Below are positions 17,334 through 26,228 of a stretch of 64,000 nt of DNA, in pieces. Made by a program: the position numbers and the translations under genes. The stretch spans positions 78,520 to 142,519 of the forward strand of contig NZ_BMDZ01000005.1 of NCBI RefSeq assembly GCF_014636235.1, in the 5' to 3' direction. The stretch comes from Tistrella bauzanensis (GTDB taxonomy: Bacteria > Pseudomonadota > Alphaproteobacteria > Tistrellales > Tistrellaceae). The notes beneath the pieces are model-generated. The model was not told the origin of the DNA. It was given only the letters and a program-made list of their open reading frames with translations, and did not search any database. Within the stretch, counting starts at the first letter, position 1, and each line of letters begins with the position of its first letter.

Positions 17334-18389
17334 TCAGCCGGCATCGGCCTCGCCACCCGCCTTGCGATAGGAAAAGGTCTCGTCGAAGCGCGACAGGATA
17401 TAGGCGCCCGAGGTGACGGTCGGATAACGCGCCGGGCGTTCAGGCGTGACGCAGGTCTCCAGCACCTCGATCGGGGTGTCGTAATCGGGGCCGAAGAAGA
17501 ACGGGATCGAATAGCGCTCACGTCCTGAACGGTTGATCGCCCGATGCACGGTCGAGGCGAAGACATCATTGGTCCAGCGCGCCATCTGGTCGCCGACATT
17601 GACGATGAAGGTGCCGGGGATCGGCGGTGCCTCGATCCACTCGCCGGCGCCGTTGACCACCTGAAGCGCCGAGATGCCGGCCTGCTGGTTCAGAATGGTG
17701 AAGCACTCATAATCCGAATGCGCGCCGATGCCGATCTGGCTCTCGTCGACCGGCCCGTCCTGGCTGGGATAATGCAGCACGCGCAACTGCGCCATCGGCT
17801 TGCCGATCAAGGGCTCGAAATGATCCTCGGGCAAGCCCAGCGCCAGGGCGAAGCCGCGGAAGATCCGGCGGCCAAGCCCGTACATCTGGGCGTAATAGGC
17901 GTCCATGGCCGGGCGGAAGCCATCAAGCTCCGGCCAGACATTCGGCCCGTACATCGATTTGCCGGCCAGCACGTCCGGATCATCCGCCGGCACCTCCAAC
18001 GCCATGTCGAAGGCTTCATGCACGTCGCCGCGCGCGGTGGGATCGGTGTTCTCCTCAAGCAGCGGCACATAGCCGCGATGATTGGTCGATTTGCGGATGT
18101 GGATCTGCATCTTCCGATCCATCGGCAGCGCGAAGAAATCGCGGGCCGCCACATAGGTCGCCTCGATCGCCGCCGGATCGACCCCATGGTTGCGGACATA
18201 GAAAAAGCCGACGCGGGTGCAGGCATCGCGCACCGCATCTCCCACCGCCATCCGCTCGGCAGCACTGGCTGCAGGATCGACCAGCGCCTGAAAATCGATC
18301 ACCGGAATATCGGTGAAGGCGAGGCTGCGGGCGGCAAGCCCGGTTGCGACGAGTTCGCGCGGCCCGTTGCCGGTCTGAACCACGGCCAT
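17334..18389 (-). CDS. Isopenicillin N synthase-family 2-oxoglutarate/Fe(II) oxygenase
   Basis: 351-residue non-haem iron oxygenase. The N-terminal DIOX_N part runs IPVIDFQALVDP to GFFYVRNHGVD. The jelly-roll core has the facial triad His224-x-Asp226 (IGAHSDYEC) and His282 (STVHRAI), with Arg292 in the RYSIPFF motif that binds the 2-oxoglutarate carboxylate. ATG 18389 starts the conserved protein. It diverges from a BMP-type nucleoside importer with a RutR-like operator between them, so a nucleobase substrate (thymine, hypoxanthine or similar, as for known relatives) is a reasonable but unproven inference. Confidence 0.85.
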   Translation of the reverse strand: MAVVQTGNGPRELVATGLAARSLAFTDIPVIDFQALVDPAASAAERMAVGDAVRDACTRVGFFYVRNHGVDPAAIEATYVAARDFFALPMDRKMQIHIRKSTNHRGYVPLLEENTDPTARGDVHEAFDMALEVPADDPDVLAGKSMYGPNVWPELDGFRPAMDAYYAQMYGLGRRIFRGFALALGLPEDHFEPLIGKPMAQLRVLHYPSQDGPVDESQIGIGAHSDYECFTILNQQAGISALQVVNGAGEWIEAPPIPGTFIVNVGDQMARWTNDVFASTVHRAINRSGRERYSIPFFFGPDYDTPIEVLETCVTPERPARYPTVTSGAYILSRFDETFSYRKAGGEADAG

Positions 18390-18513
18390 GGTCTGGGGTC
18401 TCCGTTCGGCTGTCGGTGAAGATGGCCCGCCGGAGCGGGCGAAGCGGATGCCAGCAAGAAGCGGACCACAGCGAGAGACGGCCGGCCATGCCGCCGTGGA
18501 GTGGCGGCGAATT

Positions 18514-18529
18514 CCGACCAATTGGTCAA
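18514..18529. promoter_or_regulatory. Candidate RutR operator
   Basis: The sequence CCGACCAATTGGTCAA matches the known RutR consensus TTGACCAnnTGGTCAA at 12 of 14 fixed positions and contains a perfect 12-bp palindrome (18516-18527). It lies between the divergent oxygenase and BMP importer genes, just upstream of a promoter for the importer operon, which itself encodes a RutR homologue. Confidence 0.75.
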
Positions 18530-18533
18530 AATA

Positions 18534-18563
18534 TAGACAACATTCCCTGTCTGTTCATAAATT
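18534..18563 (+). promoter_or_regulatory. Candidate sigma-70 promoter of the BMP importer operon
   Basis: TAGACA (18534-18539) and TAAATT (18558-18563) are separated by 18 bases, or ATAAAT by 17. They lie in a locally AT-rich stretch about 140 bases before the importer start codon and directly beside the RutR-like site. Confidence 0.45.
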
Positions 18564-18699
18564 ATGCACGCATGGCGATGCAGCGGCAGCCAGTTCGGGC
18601 AGCGAGCGGTTCATCTGCGGCCATCGGGCAGAGCGGCACGGGCCTTGCTTTACCGATGCCCCAGCACGCATCCCCTCGGCTCTGAAGGACCGCCACACC

Positions 18700-19680
18700 A
18701 TGGCCATTTCGCGCCTCGCCCGCCGGCTCGGCATGTTCGCCGGCGTCACCGCCATCATCGCCGCCACGGCGTTCACCGCCCCTGCCGTCCGCGCCGCCGA
18801 CGAGGCCGTGCGCGTGGCCGCGGTTCTGCCCGGCAGCATCCGTGATCAGGCCTGGAATCAGAGCGCCTATGAAGGGCTGATGAAGGCCAAGGAGACCATG
18901 GGCCTGGATGTCGCCTATGCCGAGGGCGTGGCGGAACCCGACCAGTTGTCGGCGATGCGCGATTTCGCGCGCCGCGGCTATGGCGTGGTGATCGGCCATG
19001 GCGGTGAATTCCAGGATCCGGCCGAAAAGCTGGCCCGCCAGTTCAAGGACACGCTGTTCGTGGTGTCGTCGGGTGCCGAGGCCGGCGGCAATGTCGCCAC
19101 GATCAATTTCGACTACACCCAGCTTGGTTACGTGCTGGGCTATATGGCGGCGAAACTCTCCACCAGCGGCACGATCGGCTGGCTGGGCGCCACCGAGATC
19201 AAGTTTTCGACCGAACTGGTCGATGGCTACACCAAGGGCGCCGAGGCCGGCCGGCCGGGCACCAGGGTGCTGGTGACCTATATGGGCGACTGGAACGATG
19301 TCGCGAAGGGCAAGGAAGCCGCCAGCGCCCAGATCTCGCAAGGCGCCGATGTGATCTTTCCGACCATGGACCTTGCCTCCAACGGCGCGCTGACCGCCGC
19401 CAGGGAAGCCGGCATCAAGGCCTTCGGCATCTATTACGACGCCATTGTCGACTGGCCGGAAACCGTGGTGCAGTCGGTGATCATGGATGTGAACGCGGCA
19501 CTGGTGCACTTCCTGGAAGACGCCAAGGCCGGCAAGGCCGGCGGCAAGGCTTACGTCTATGGTCTGGACACGCCCGATGCCGCCCGTTTCGGCAGCTTCC
19601 ATGCCGACGTGCCGGCCGAGGTGAAGGCCGAGGTCGACCAGTTGATCAGCGATCTGGCCAGCGGCAAGCGCAAGATCTGA
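18700..19680 (+). CDS. BMP-family ABC transporter substrate-binding protein
   Basis: 326-residue periplasmic binding protein of the basic membrane protein (BMP/PnrA) family, whose characterised members bind nucleosides or purines. The signal peptide ends near VRAADEAVR (about residue 32), with no lipobox cysteine, so it should be soluble. The core shows VAAVLPGSIRDQAWNQSAY, GVVIGHGGEFQDPA, ATINFDYTQLGYVLGY and the hinge FGIYYDAI. It is the first gene of an operon with a two-domain ATPase, two permeases and rutR. ATG 18700 follows a weak TGAAGGA site. Confidence 0.9.
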   Translation: MAISRLARRLGMFAGVTAIIAATAFTAPAVRAADEAVRVAAVLPGSIRDQAWNQSAYEGLMKAKETMGLDVAYAEGVAEPDQLSAMRDFARRGYGVVIGHGGEFQDPAEKLARQFKDTLFVVSSGAEAGGNVATINFDYTQLGYVLGYMAAKLSTSGTIGWLGATEIKFSTELVDGYTKGAEAGRPGTRVLVTYMGDWNDVAKGKEAASAQISQGADVIFPTMDLASNGALTAAREAGIKAFGIYYDAIVDWPETVVQSVIMDVNAALVHFLEDAKAGKAGGKAYVYGLDTPDAARFGSFHADVPAEVKAEVDQLISDLASGKRKI

Positions 19681-19735
19681 GCGGTATGGCCCGACAGCCG
19701 TAAGCCCCCTCCTCGACACAAGGACCAGACCGACC

Positions 19736-21304
19736 ATGCCGCGCCTGACGCTCGACGGCATCGCCAAAAACTTTGGTGGTGTTCCGGCCCTGGCCGACGT
19801 CACCCTGGATATCGCCCCCGGCACCGTCCATGCGGTGCTGGGGGAGAACGGCGCCGGCAAGTCGACGCTGATGAACATCCTGTCGGGGCTGTATCGCCCC
19901 GACGCGGGCACGGTGCGCCTGGATGGCCGGGTCGTGCCGCCGGGCGACCCGAAGCTGGCGCTGGATCATGGCTTCGGCATGATCCACCAGCACCTCACGC
20001 TGGTCGACCGCTTCACCGGTGCCGAGAACATCGCGCTGGCGACCGGCGGCGGCGTGGGGACCGGCGTGATCGCCGCTGCCGCAGCCGGCCGGGCGCTGGC
20101 CCGCGATCTGGGCTTCTCGGTCGATCTGGACCGGCGGGTCGAAGAGATGCCCCCCGGCATGCGCCAGCGGGTCGAGATCCTGAAGGTGCTGGTGCGCGGC
20201 GCCACGATCGTGGTTCTGGATGAACCGACCAGCGTGCTGACGCCGGCCGAGGCGTCCAGCCTGATGGCGGCCTTGCGGCGACTGGCGGCTGCCGGGCGCA
20301 CGGTGCTGCTGGTCACGCACAAGCTGGCCGAGGTGTTTGCCGCCGCCGATGCGGTGACCGTGCTGCGCCGTGGCCGGCTGGTGGCGACGCTGCCGATCGC
20401 CGCCGTCGATGCCGACGGGCTGGCGGCCCTGATGGTCGGACCGGGTGAGGCGGCGATGCCGGCACCGGCGGCAGGGGCCGAGGTGATGCCGGCCCCCGCC
20501 GCCGGCCATGACAATGCGGTTCCCGTGCTGGAGGTGGCGGCGCTGGATGTCGACGACGACGCCGGCCGGCCGGCCGTGCGTGGCGTGTCGTTCCGCATCC
20601 ATGAAGGCGAGGTGCTGGGCATCGCCGGCGTCGACGGCAATGGTCAGGCCGAGCTTGCCGAGGCCCTGGCTGGCTTGCGCCGGCCGCGCAGCGGCGACGT
20701 TCTGGTCGACGGGGTCACCGTGGAACCCGGCCGGCCGCGCCAGCGTCTGGCGCGCCACCGGGTCGCCTATGTGCCCCGCGACCGCCACCATGCCGGGCTG
20801 GTGCTCGACATGGATGGCAGCCGCAACCTGATCCTGCGCGACGTGGACCGGCCACCCGTGCGGCGGCGCTTCGGCATCATCGACCGGGTGCTGGCCGCGG
20901 CACGCCTGACCCGCGCTGTGGCGGATTTCGATGTGCGCGGCGCGGTGAACGGCCCGGTCCGGGCCCTGTCGGGCGGCAATCAGCAGAAGCTGGTTCTGGC
21001 GCGGGAACTTGGCCATCAGCCCCGATTGCTGATCGCCGAACAGCCGACCAAGGGGCTGGACGTGGCCGCAACCGCCTTCGTTCAGCGCAAGGTTCTGGCC
21101 CTGACCGCGACGGGGGCCGCTGTCCTGTACATCTCGACCGAACTGGATGAACTGCGCATGGTCGCCGACCGGATCGCGGTGATGAGCGGTGGCCGGATCA
21201 CCGGCATCCTGTCGCGGGACGACGCCGATCTGCAAAGCCTGGGCCGGCTGATGGGCGGCATCGATCGCCCGTCCACCGACGACACTGCCGGAGCGGCGGC
21301 ATGA
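19736..21304 (+). CDS. Nucleoside-type ABC transporter ATP-binding protein (two ABC domains)
   Basis: 522-residue ATPase with two fused ABC domains, as in YufO/NupO-type and sugar importers. Domain 1 has an intact Walker A (GENGAGKST, about 37-45) and Walker B (IVVLDEPTSVLTPAE), but a degenerate signature (MPPGMRQRVEI). Domain 2 has a degenerate Walker A (GVDGNGQAEL) and an intact signature (LSGGNQQKLVLAREL). This asymmetry is normal for the family. It overlaps the next gene by 4 bases (ATGA). Confidence 0.92.
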   Translation: MPRLTLDGIAKNFGGVPALADVTLDIAPGTVHAVLGENGAGKSTLMNILSGLYRPDAGTVRLDGRVVPPGDPKLALDHGFGMIHQHLTLVDRFTGAENIALATGGGVGTGVIAAAAAGRALARDLGFSVDLDRRVEEMPPGMRQRVEILKVLVRGATIVVLDEPTSVLTPAEASSLMAALRRLAAAGRTVLLVTHKLAEVFAAADAVTVLRRGRLVATLPIAAVDADGLAALMVGPGEAAMPAPAAGAEVMPAPAAGHDNAVPVLEVAALDVDDDAGRPAVRGVSFRIHEGEVLGIAGVDGNGQAELAEALAGLRRPRSGDVLVDGVTVEPGRPRQRLARHRVAYVPRDRHHAGLVLDMDGSRNLILRDVDRPPVRRRFGIIDRVLAAARLTRAVADFDVRGAVNGPVRALSGGNQQKLVLARELGHQPRLLIAEQPTKGLDVAATAFVQRKVLALTATGAAVLYISTELDELRMVADRIAVMSGGRITGILSRDDADLQSLGRLMGGIDRPSTDDTAGAAA

Positions 21305-22422
21305 GCGTGGATCTGCGACGGCTCGCGGCCGGGCCGGCGGTGCCGGTCGGCGCGGTGGTTCTGGCACTGGCGGTGGGGGGCCTGCTGATCGCGGCCACCG
21401 GCGGTGACCCGATCGACCTGGGTGGCCAGATCGTCGATCGCGTGCTTCTGGATTACTGGGGCATCTCGGATCTGCTGGCGCGGATGGCGCCGCTGCTGCT
21501 GGCCGGCATCGCCGTCGCCATCCCCTTGCGCGCCGGGCTCTATAACGTCGGCGCCGAAGGCCAGATCTATATGGGTGGGCTGTTTGCCACCGTGGTTGCC
21601 CTGCGCATGCCCGACGATGCCAATGCCCTGCTGGCGATCACGGCCGCGACGCTGGCCGGTGCACTTGGCGGGGCGTTGTGGGCCGGTATTGCCGGCGTGC
21701 TGAAGGCACGGCGCGGCATCGACGAGGTGGTGACGACCCTGCTGATGAATTACGTGGCCCTGAACCTGATCAGCTATGCCGCCAGCGGCCCGTTGAAGGC
21801 GCCCGGCGCCCCCTATCCCTATTCGCCCGAGGTGCCCGACATCGTGCGCCTGCCACTGATGATGGCCGATACCGAAGCCCATATCGGCCTGCTGGTCGGG
21901 CTGGCGGTGGCGGTGATCGCGCGCATCGCGCTGGCGCGCACCGCCTGGGGCTTCGGGGTCGAGGTGGCCGGCAAGGCGCCGGGTGCGGCGCATTATGCCG
22001 GCATCGCGGTCGGCCGTACCACCATCATCGCGTTTGCCCTGGGCGGGGCCGCTGCCGGGCTTGCCGGCGCCTTCGAGGTGATCGGCCTGAAGCACCGGCT
22101 GTTCGCGGGCTTCGCCTCGGGCTATGGCTATGACGGATTGGTGGTGGCCTTCCTGGCCGGTGGCGATCCGGTGTGGTCGATGGTGGCCGCCGCGTTCATG
22201 GCCTTGTTGCGCACCGCCGTGACCACTCTGAAAAGCGCCGGGCTGGATGCCACCGCCGTCACCATCGTTCAGGGCCTGATCGTGCTGTTCGCGGCATCCG
22301 GACTGGCGCTTCAGCGCCATGGCGCCTTCGACCGGCTGTTCGCCCGCACGCGACCCGCGCCCACGCAGCCCCCGGCTTCTGCCTCGGGAACGGCGTCTGC
22401 CTCGGGAACGGTGCAGCCATGA
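21301..22422 (+). CDS. Nucleoside-type ABC transporter permease 1
   Basis: 373-residue integral membrane protein of the branched-chain/ribose/nucleoside permease family, with the PLRAGLYNVGAEGQIYMGGL signature and RGIDEVVTTLLMNY, typical of YufP-like subunits. About eight to ten hydrophobic helices. The C-terminal cytoplasmic tail contains an in-frame 18-bp duplication encoding SASGTA-SASGTV. It overlaps its neighbours by 4 bases on each side, showing tight operon structure. Confidence 0.92.
   Translation: MSVDLRRLAAGPAVPVGAVVLALAVGGLLIAATGGDPIDLGGQIVDRVLLDYWGISDLLARMAPLLLAGIAVAIPLRAGLYNVGAEGQIYMGGLFATVVALRMPDDANALLAITAATLAGALGGALWAGIAGVLKARRGIDEVVTTLLMNYVALNLISYAASGPLKAPGAPYPYSPEVPDIVRLPLMMADTEAHIGLLVGLAVAVIARIALARTAWGFGVEVAGKAPGAAHYAGIAVGRTTIIAFALGGAAAGLAGAFEVIGLKHRLFAGFASGYGYDGLVVAFLAGGDPVWSMVAAAFMALLRTAVTTLKSAGLDATAVTIVQGLIVLFAASGLALQRHGAFDRLFARTRPAPTQPPASASGTASASGTVQP
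22378..22413 (+). repeat. 18-bp tandem duplication in permease 1 tail
   Basis: Two copies of an 18-bp unit (22378-22395 and 22396-22413) differ only at the penultimate base, giving consecutive SASGTA and SASGTV hexapeptides at the very end of the permease. It looks like recent slippage in a disordered tail. Confidence 0.85.
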
Positions 22423-23363
22423 TCGACCTGTTCACCAACCCCACAGCCCTGGCCGATCTGTTCGCCACCATGCTCCGGCTGTCGGTGCCGCTGGTGTTCG
22501 CCGCCATCGGCGGTGTGTTCTCGGAACGCGCTGGTATGGTCAATATCAGCCTGGAAGGATCGATGATCCTGGGCGCCTTCGGCGCCTCATGGGGGGCGAT
22601 CGCCGGCGGCTCGGCCGGGTTCGGCGTGGTGGCCGGCGCCCTGGCCGGCGGCCTGCTGGGGGCCGGGTTCGGCATCGCCACGGTCTATGCCGGCGCAAAC
22701 CAGATCGTCGCCGGCATCGGCGCCAATCTTCTGGGCCTGGGGGTCGCGGCCTTCCTGCACCGGCTGACCGCAACCGGCCGCGCGGCCGAAAACCGTGTGC
22801 CGGGATTTGCCGACATCACCATCCCGGGGCTCGCCGACATCCCGATCGTCGGCAAGGCGCTGTTCGCGACCGATCCCATGACCTGGGCCGCCATTCTGGC
22901 GGTGCCGCTGGCAGCCCTGGTTCTGGCCCGCACCGGGCTTGGCCTCCGGCTGAAGGCGGTGGGCGAGAACCCGCGCGCGGCCGATGTCGCGGGCCTGTCG
23001 GTCAGGCTCTACCGGCTGGGCGCCGTCACCCTTTGCGGCATGCTGGCCGGGTTGGGCGGCGCTGTGCTGGTGCTGTCGCAGGTGTTTCTGTTCACCGAAG
23101 GCATGACCGCCGGCAAGGGTTTCATCGCGGTGGCGGCGGTCATTCTGGGGCGCTGGTCGCCGCTTGGCGCCGCGGCCGCCTGCCTGCTGTTCGGGCTGTC
23201 GGATGCGATCCAGTTGCGCCTGCAATTCGCCAACACCGATGTGCCGTACCAGTTGTTCGTGGTGCTGCCTTATCTCGCGGCCATCCTGACCCTGGTGGGC
23301 CTGGTCGGACGCAGCCGTGCGCCGCAGGCCTCAGGCCAGTTCTATCGACGGGAGAGCCGCTGA
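22419..23363 (+). CDS. Nucleoside-type ABC transporter permease 2
   Basis: 314-residue second permease (YufQ-like). It starts MIDLFTNPTALADLF and carries GVFSERAGMVNISLEGSMIL, AGANQIVAGIGANLL and KAVGENPRAADVAGL, all family hallmarks, with about eight hydrophobic helices. The start overlaps the previous stop by 4 bases. It ends 4 bases before rutR, completing a four-gene importer (binding protein, ATPase, two permeases). Confidence 0.92.
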   Translation: MIDLFTNPTALADLFATMLRLSVPLVFAAIGGVFSERAGMVNISLEGSMILGAFGASWGAIAGGSAGFGVVAGALAGGLLGAGFGIATVYAGANQIVAGIGANLLGLGVAAFLHRLTATGRAAENRVPGFADITIPGLADIPIVGKALFATDPMTWAAILAVPLAALVLARTGLGLRLKAVGENPRAADVAGLSVRLYRLGAVTLCGMLAGLGGAVLVLSQVFLFTEGMTAGKGFIAVAAVILGRWSPLGAAAACLLFGLSDAIQLRLQFANTDVPYQLFVVLPYLAAILTLVGLVGRSRAPQASGQFYRRESR

Positions 23364-23367
23364 GCCG

Positions 23368-24021
23368 ATGGAGGCCACCCGCACCCCAGCCCCGTCACCG
23401 CAGCCTCGCCGCCACCGGGCATCGGATGAACGCATCGATCGGATTCTGACCGCGGCGGTGGCGGTGTTCTCCCGCGTCGGGCTCGACGGCGCGCGGATCG
23501 AGGGCATCGCCCGCGAGGCCGGCATGTCCAAGACCAACCTGCTCTATTACTTCCCGACCAAGGAGCGGCTGTATACCGCTGCCCTCGACCGGGTGCTGAA
23601 CCGCTGGCTGGAACCGCTGCGCGAGATCGATGCCGCCTGCGAGCCGCTGGCGGCGATCCGCGGCTATGTGCTTGAAAAGCTGGTGTGGTCCAGGCGTGAT
23701 CCGGCGGCATCGCGGCTGTTCGCGATGGAGATGCTGCGCGGTGCGCCGCTGCTCCGGCCGATTCTGGACGGGGCGTTGAAGGATCTGGTCGACGACAAGG
23801 CCCGGGTGATCGACGCCTGGGTCGCCAGCGGCCGCATGGCGCCGGTCGACCCGCGGCACCTGATCTTCGCGATCTGGGCCACCACCCAGCATTACGCCGA
23901 TTTCGCGGTGCAGGTCGAAGCGGTGTCAGGCGGCGGCACGCTGGATGACCCGGCCTTTGCCGCCCGCACCGCCGACAACCTGACCCGGCTGCTGCTCGAC
24001 GGGATCAGACCGCGGGGCTGA
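23368..24021 (+). CDS. rutR: RutR-type TetR transcriptional regulator
   Basis: 217-residue TetR-family regulator. From RILTAAVAVFSRVGLDGARI onward it tracks E. coli RutR closely: GMSKTNLLYYFPTKERLY, SRLFAMEMLRGAPLL, DPRHLIFAIWATTQHYADFA and the end DGIRPRG. RutR binds uracil and thymine and controls pyrimidine use and related genes. ATG 23368 has GGGAGAG 11 bases upstream and lies 4 bases after the permease stop. A near-consensus RutR site lies in front of this operon (18514-18529), implying feedback control. Its 3' end overlaps the convergent hydrolase gene by 17 bases. Confidence 0.9.
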   Translation: MEATRTPAPSPQPRRHRASDERIDRILTAAVAVFSRVGLDGARIEGIAREAGMSKTNLLYYFPTKERLYTAALDRVLNRWLEPLREIDAACEPLAAIRGYVLEKLVWSRRDPAASRLFAMEMLRGAPLLRPILDGALKDLVDDKARVIDAWVASGRMAPVDPRHLIFAIWATTQHYADFAVQVEAVSGGGTLDDPAFAARTADNLTRLLLDGIRPRG

Positions 24022-24832
24022 TGGCACCCACCGCCCGGCGCAGCACCGCAAACACCGCCTCCGGGGTTTCGTGCAGCATCATGTGGCCGGCCCCCTCGAT
24101 CGCGGTCACCTCGGCATGGCGCAGGCCCTCGGCCAGAGCCCTGCCCTGTTTGGCGCGGGTCATCTTGTCGGCTTCGCCCACCACCACGTCGACCGGCACC
24201 GACAAAGCCGCGGCAAGGTTGAGGGTGCTGCCAAAGCTGTCGCAGGCCGTGAGGTCGGCAAACAGCACCCCCGCCGGCGTGTCGGCACCATTGGCGCGTG
24301 CTTCCGCGCAATACGGCCCGTCAGGGATGCCATAGGACCACTTGTTCATCAGCCCCTGCGCCGCGGCCGGATCGGTGCGGGTCTGTTCGAGCAGGTCGGG
24401 ATTGACCGCGATCTGATCGGCCGGCGCCAGCAGCACCAGCCGCTCGACCTGGATCTGGTCGTCGCCCGACAGCAGCAGGGCGGCTTCCATTGCGATCAGC
24501 GTGCCCATGCTGTGGCCTGCCAGCACACAGCGCCGCACACCGGCCGCCTTCAGCGCCGCCACGATCCAGGCGGCGCTGTCGCCGATCCGGATCAGAGGCT
24601 CGCCCTCGCTGCCCTGCCGGCCGGGCAGATCGAAGGCGATGATCGGCGACGGGATGCCGGCATGATCGAAGACCGGCCGCCAGAAGCGCCGATCCAGCCC
24701 GGCGCCGTGCAGCAGCACCAGAACCGGCCCCTCGCTGGCCGAGGGATCGCCCTGCACCCGCGCCGTGACGGGGTTGCCATTGACCATATAGACATGCGGG
24801 TCGGTGCCGGTCGTGGGGATATCGGTCGACAT
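24005..24832 (-). CDS. Alpha/beta hydrolase
   Basis: 275-residue alpha/beta-hydrolase fold protein. The oxyanion motif is LVLLHGAGLDRRFW, the nucleophile elbow is LAGHSMGT (Ser), the acid is probably in DVVVGEADKMT, and the histidine in EGAGHMML. The substrate is unknown. It is downstream of a 3-hydroxybutyrate dehydrogenase gene on the same strand (62 bases), so an ester or thioester of short hydroxyacids is possible. An in-frame ATG at 24856 is an alternative start. Confidence 0.85.
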   Translation of the reverse strand: MSTDIPTTGTDPHVYMVNGNPVTARVQGDPSASEGPVLVLLHGAGLDRRFWRPVFDHAGIPSPIIAFDLPGRQGSEGEPLIRIGDSAAWIVAALKAAGVRRCVLAGHSMGTLIAMEAALLLSGDDQIQVERLVLLAPADQIAVNPDLLEQTRTDPAAAQGLMNKWSYGIPDGPYCAEARANGADTPAGVLFADLTACDSFGSTLNLAAALSVPVDVVVGEADKMTRAKQGRALAEGLRHAEVTAIEGAGHMMLHETPEAVFAVLRRAVGAISPAV

Positions 24833-24894
24833 GGGATCGGGGGCTCCGGGGCTCATGGATCGGCGCGCGGCCGGTTTTCTGGGGGTGGGGTGGA

Positions 24895-25674
24895 TCAGCG
24901 GGCGGTCCAGGCGCCATCGACCGGCAGGCTGATGCCGGTGATGTTGTCGGCGGCCGGGCTGCACAGGAAAACCGCGACGCCACCAAGCTGTTCCGGCGTG
25001 GTGAAGCGCAGCGTCGGCTGCTTTTCAGCCAGCAGGTCGCGGCTGGCTTCCTCGATGTCGATGCCGCCTTCCTTGGCCTTGGCCTCGATCTGGCGTTCCA
25101 CCAGCGGCGTGCGCACCCAGCCCGGGCAGATGGCATTGCAGGTGACACCGCTTTCGGCGGTCTCAAGTGCCGCCACCTTGGTCAACCCGACGATGCCGTG
25201 CTTGGCTGCCACATAGGCCGACTTCTCGGCCGATGCGACCAGACCATGGGCGGAGGCGATGTTGAGGATCCGCCCCCAGCCCCTGGCCTTCATTCCCGGC
25301 AGCGCCAGCCGGCTGGTATGGAAGGCGGAGCTGAGATTGATCGCGATGATCCGGTCCCATTGGGCGACCGGGAAATCCTCGATCTTGTCGACATGCTGGA
25401 TGCCGGCATTGTTGACCAGAATATCGACACCCTTTGGCGCCGCATTCGCGAACAGCGCCTCGATCTGGTCGGCCTTGCTCATATCGGCGCCGTCATAGAC
25501 CACCGCGACGCCGCAGGTCCGGGCAATCTCGGCGACCAGGGCCTCGATTTCCGCCGCGTCGCCGAAGCCGTTCAGGATCAGGTCGCAGCCTTCCGCGGCC
25601 AGCGAGCGGGCAATCGCCAGGCCGATGCCACTGGTCGATCCCGTGACCAGGGCGGTCTTTCCCTTGAGCATCAT
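24895..25674 (-). CDS. bdhA: D-3-hydroxybutyrate dehydrogenase
   Basis: Short-chain dehydrogenase that interconverts 3-hydroxybutyrate and acetoacetate with NAD, used in polyhydroxybutyrate turnover. The 259-residue chain has the Rossmann motif TGSTSGIG, NNAGIQH, the catalytic Ser in NIASAHG, and YVAAKHG (Tyr-x-x-x-Lys). The AICPGWVRTPLVE segment and long lid ending DNITGISLPVDGAW are typical of BdhA. AAAGGAG lies upstream of the two adjacent ATG codons. It heads a two-gene unit with an alpha/beta hydrolase. Confidence 0.93.
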   Translation of the reverse strand: MMLKGKTALVTGSTSGIGLAIARSLAAEGCDLILNGFGDAAEIEALVAEIARTCGVAVVYDGADMSKADQIEALFANAAPKGVDILVNNAGIQHVDKIEDFPVAQWDRIIAINLSSAFHTSRLALPGMKARGWGRILNIASAHGLVASAEKSAYVAAKHGIVGLTKVAALETAESGVTCNAICPGWVRTPLVERQIEAKAKEGGIDIEEASRDLLAEKQPTLRFTTPEQLGGVAVFLCSPAADNITGISLPVDGAWTAR

Positions 25675-26228
25675 GACGAAACGGCTCCTTTGTGCTCGGA
25701 CGGGGCGGCCCCGTCGACCGGATGCCCCCCTTGGGACGTGATGACCCTGTCATGCGGACCAGTGCTCCGCAGGGTGACGCGGCATCCGGCCGCGCCGCAG
25801 GCTCAACCCGTGCCGCAGTCTAGCGCTGCCCGCCCGGCCACGGCCAGCGTGAAGCAGCGTATCGCCTGCTGCGGCGCACGCCCTGCCCTGATGATGTGAG
25901 CATGCGCACAAATTCCAAATCATGTTTGAAATGTCTTTAGTGACGCGAATCTTATCCGAAGATTTCGCATAACGGGACCAAAACTATAATTGCCTTGCGC
26001 ATGATACATCTTCGGTTAACCATCTTCAGCAATGGGGCCGGATAATGCGACGTCAGATCACATGTCGAGAAGATGCCCCATTGAGCGGATGCCCGATCCA
26101 CCGGCCACGATCCATCGGCCGATGTGGGACGGGCATGTCAGTGAACCGGGCGGTAGCAAGCGACCCGGACACGACAGGCGGAGCGCCGGGCCTTCCTCAG
26201 GTCCGGGCTCAGGGAGGAGATCCAGAGG
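25675..26228. other. 554-bp intergenic region with AT-rich core
   Basis: Divergent regulatory region between bdhA and the cyclase-family gene. Bases about 25900-26030 are markedly AT-rich and presumably hold promoters. GCGAATCTT (25945-25953) pairs with AAGATTTCGC (25959-25968) with one bulged T, forming a hairpin or operator. No conserved small protein was recognised here. Confidence 0.5.

Noticed and set aside
20041-20640. Frame disruption in the two-domain ABC ATPase because of degenerate motifs
   Set aside because: Degenerate signature in domain 1 and Walker A in domain 2 are normal for this importer family; the frame is intact.
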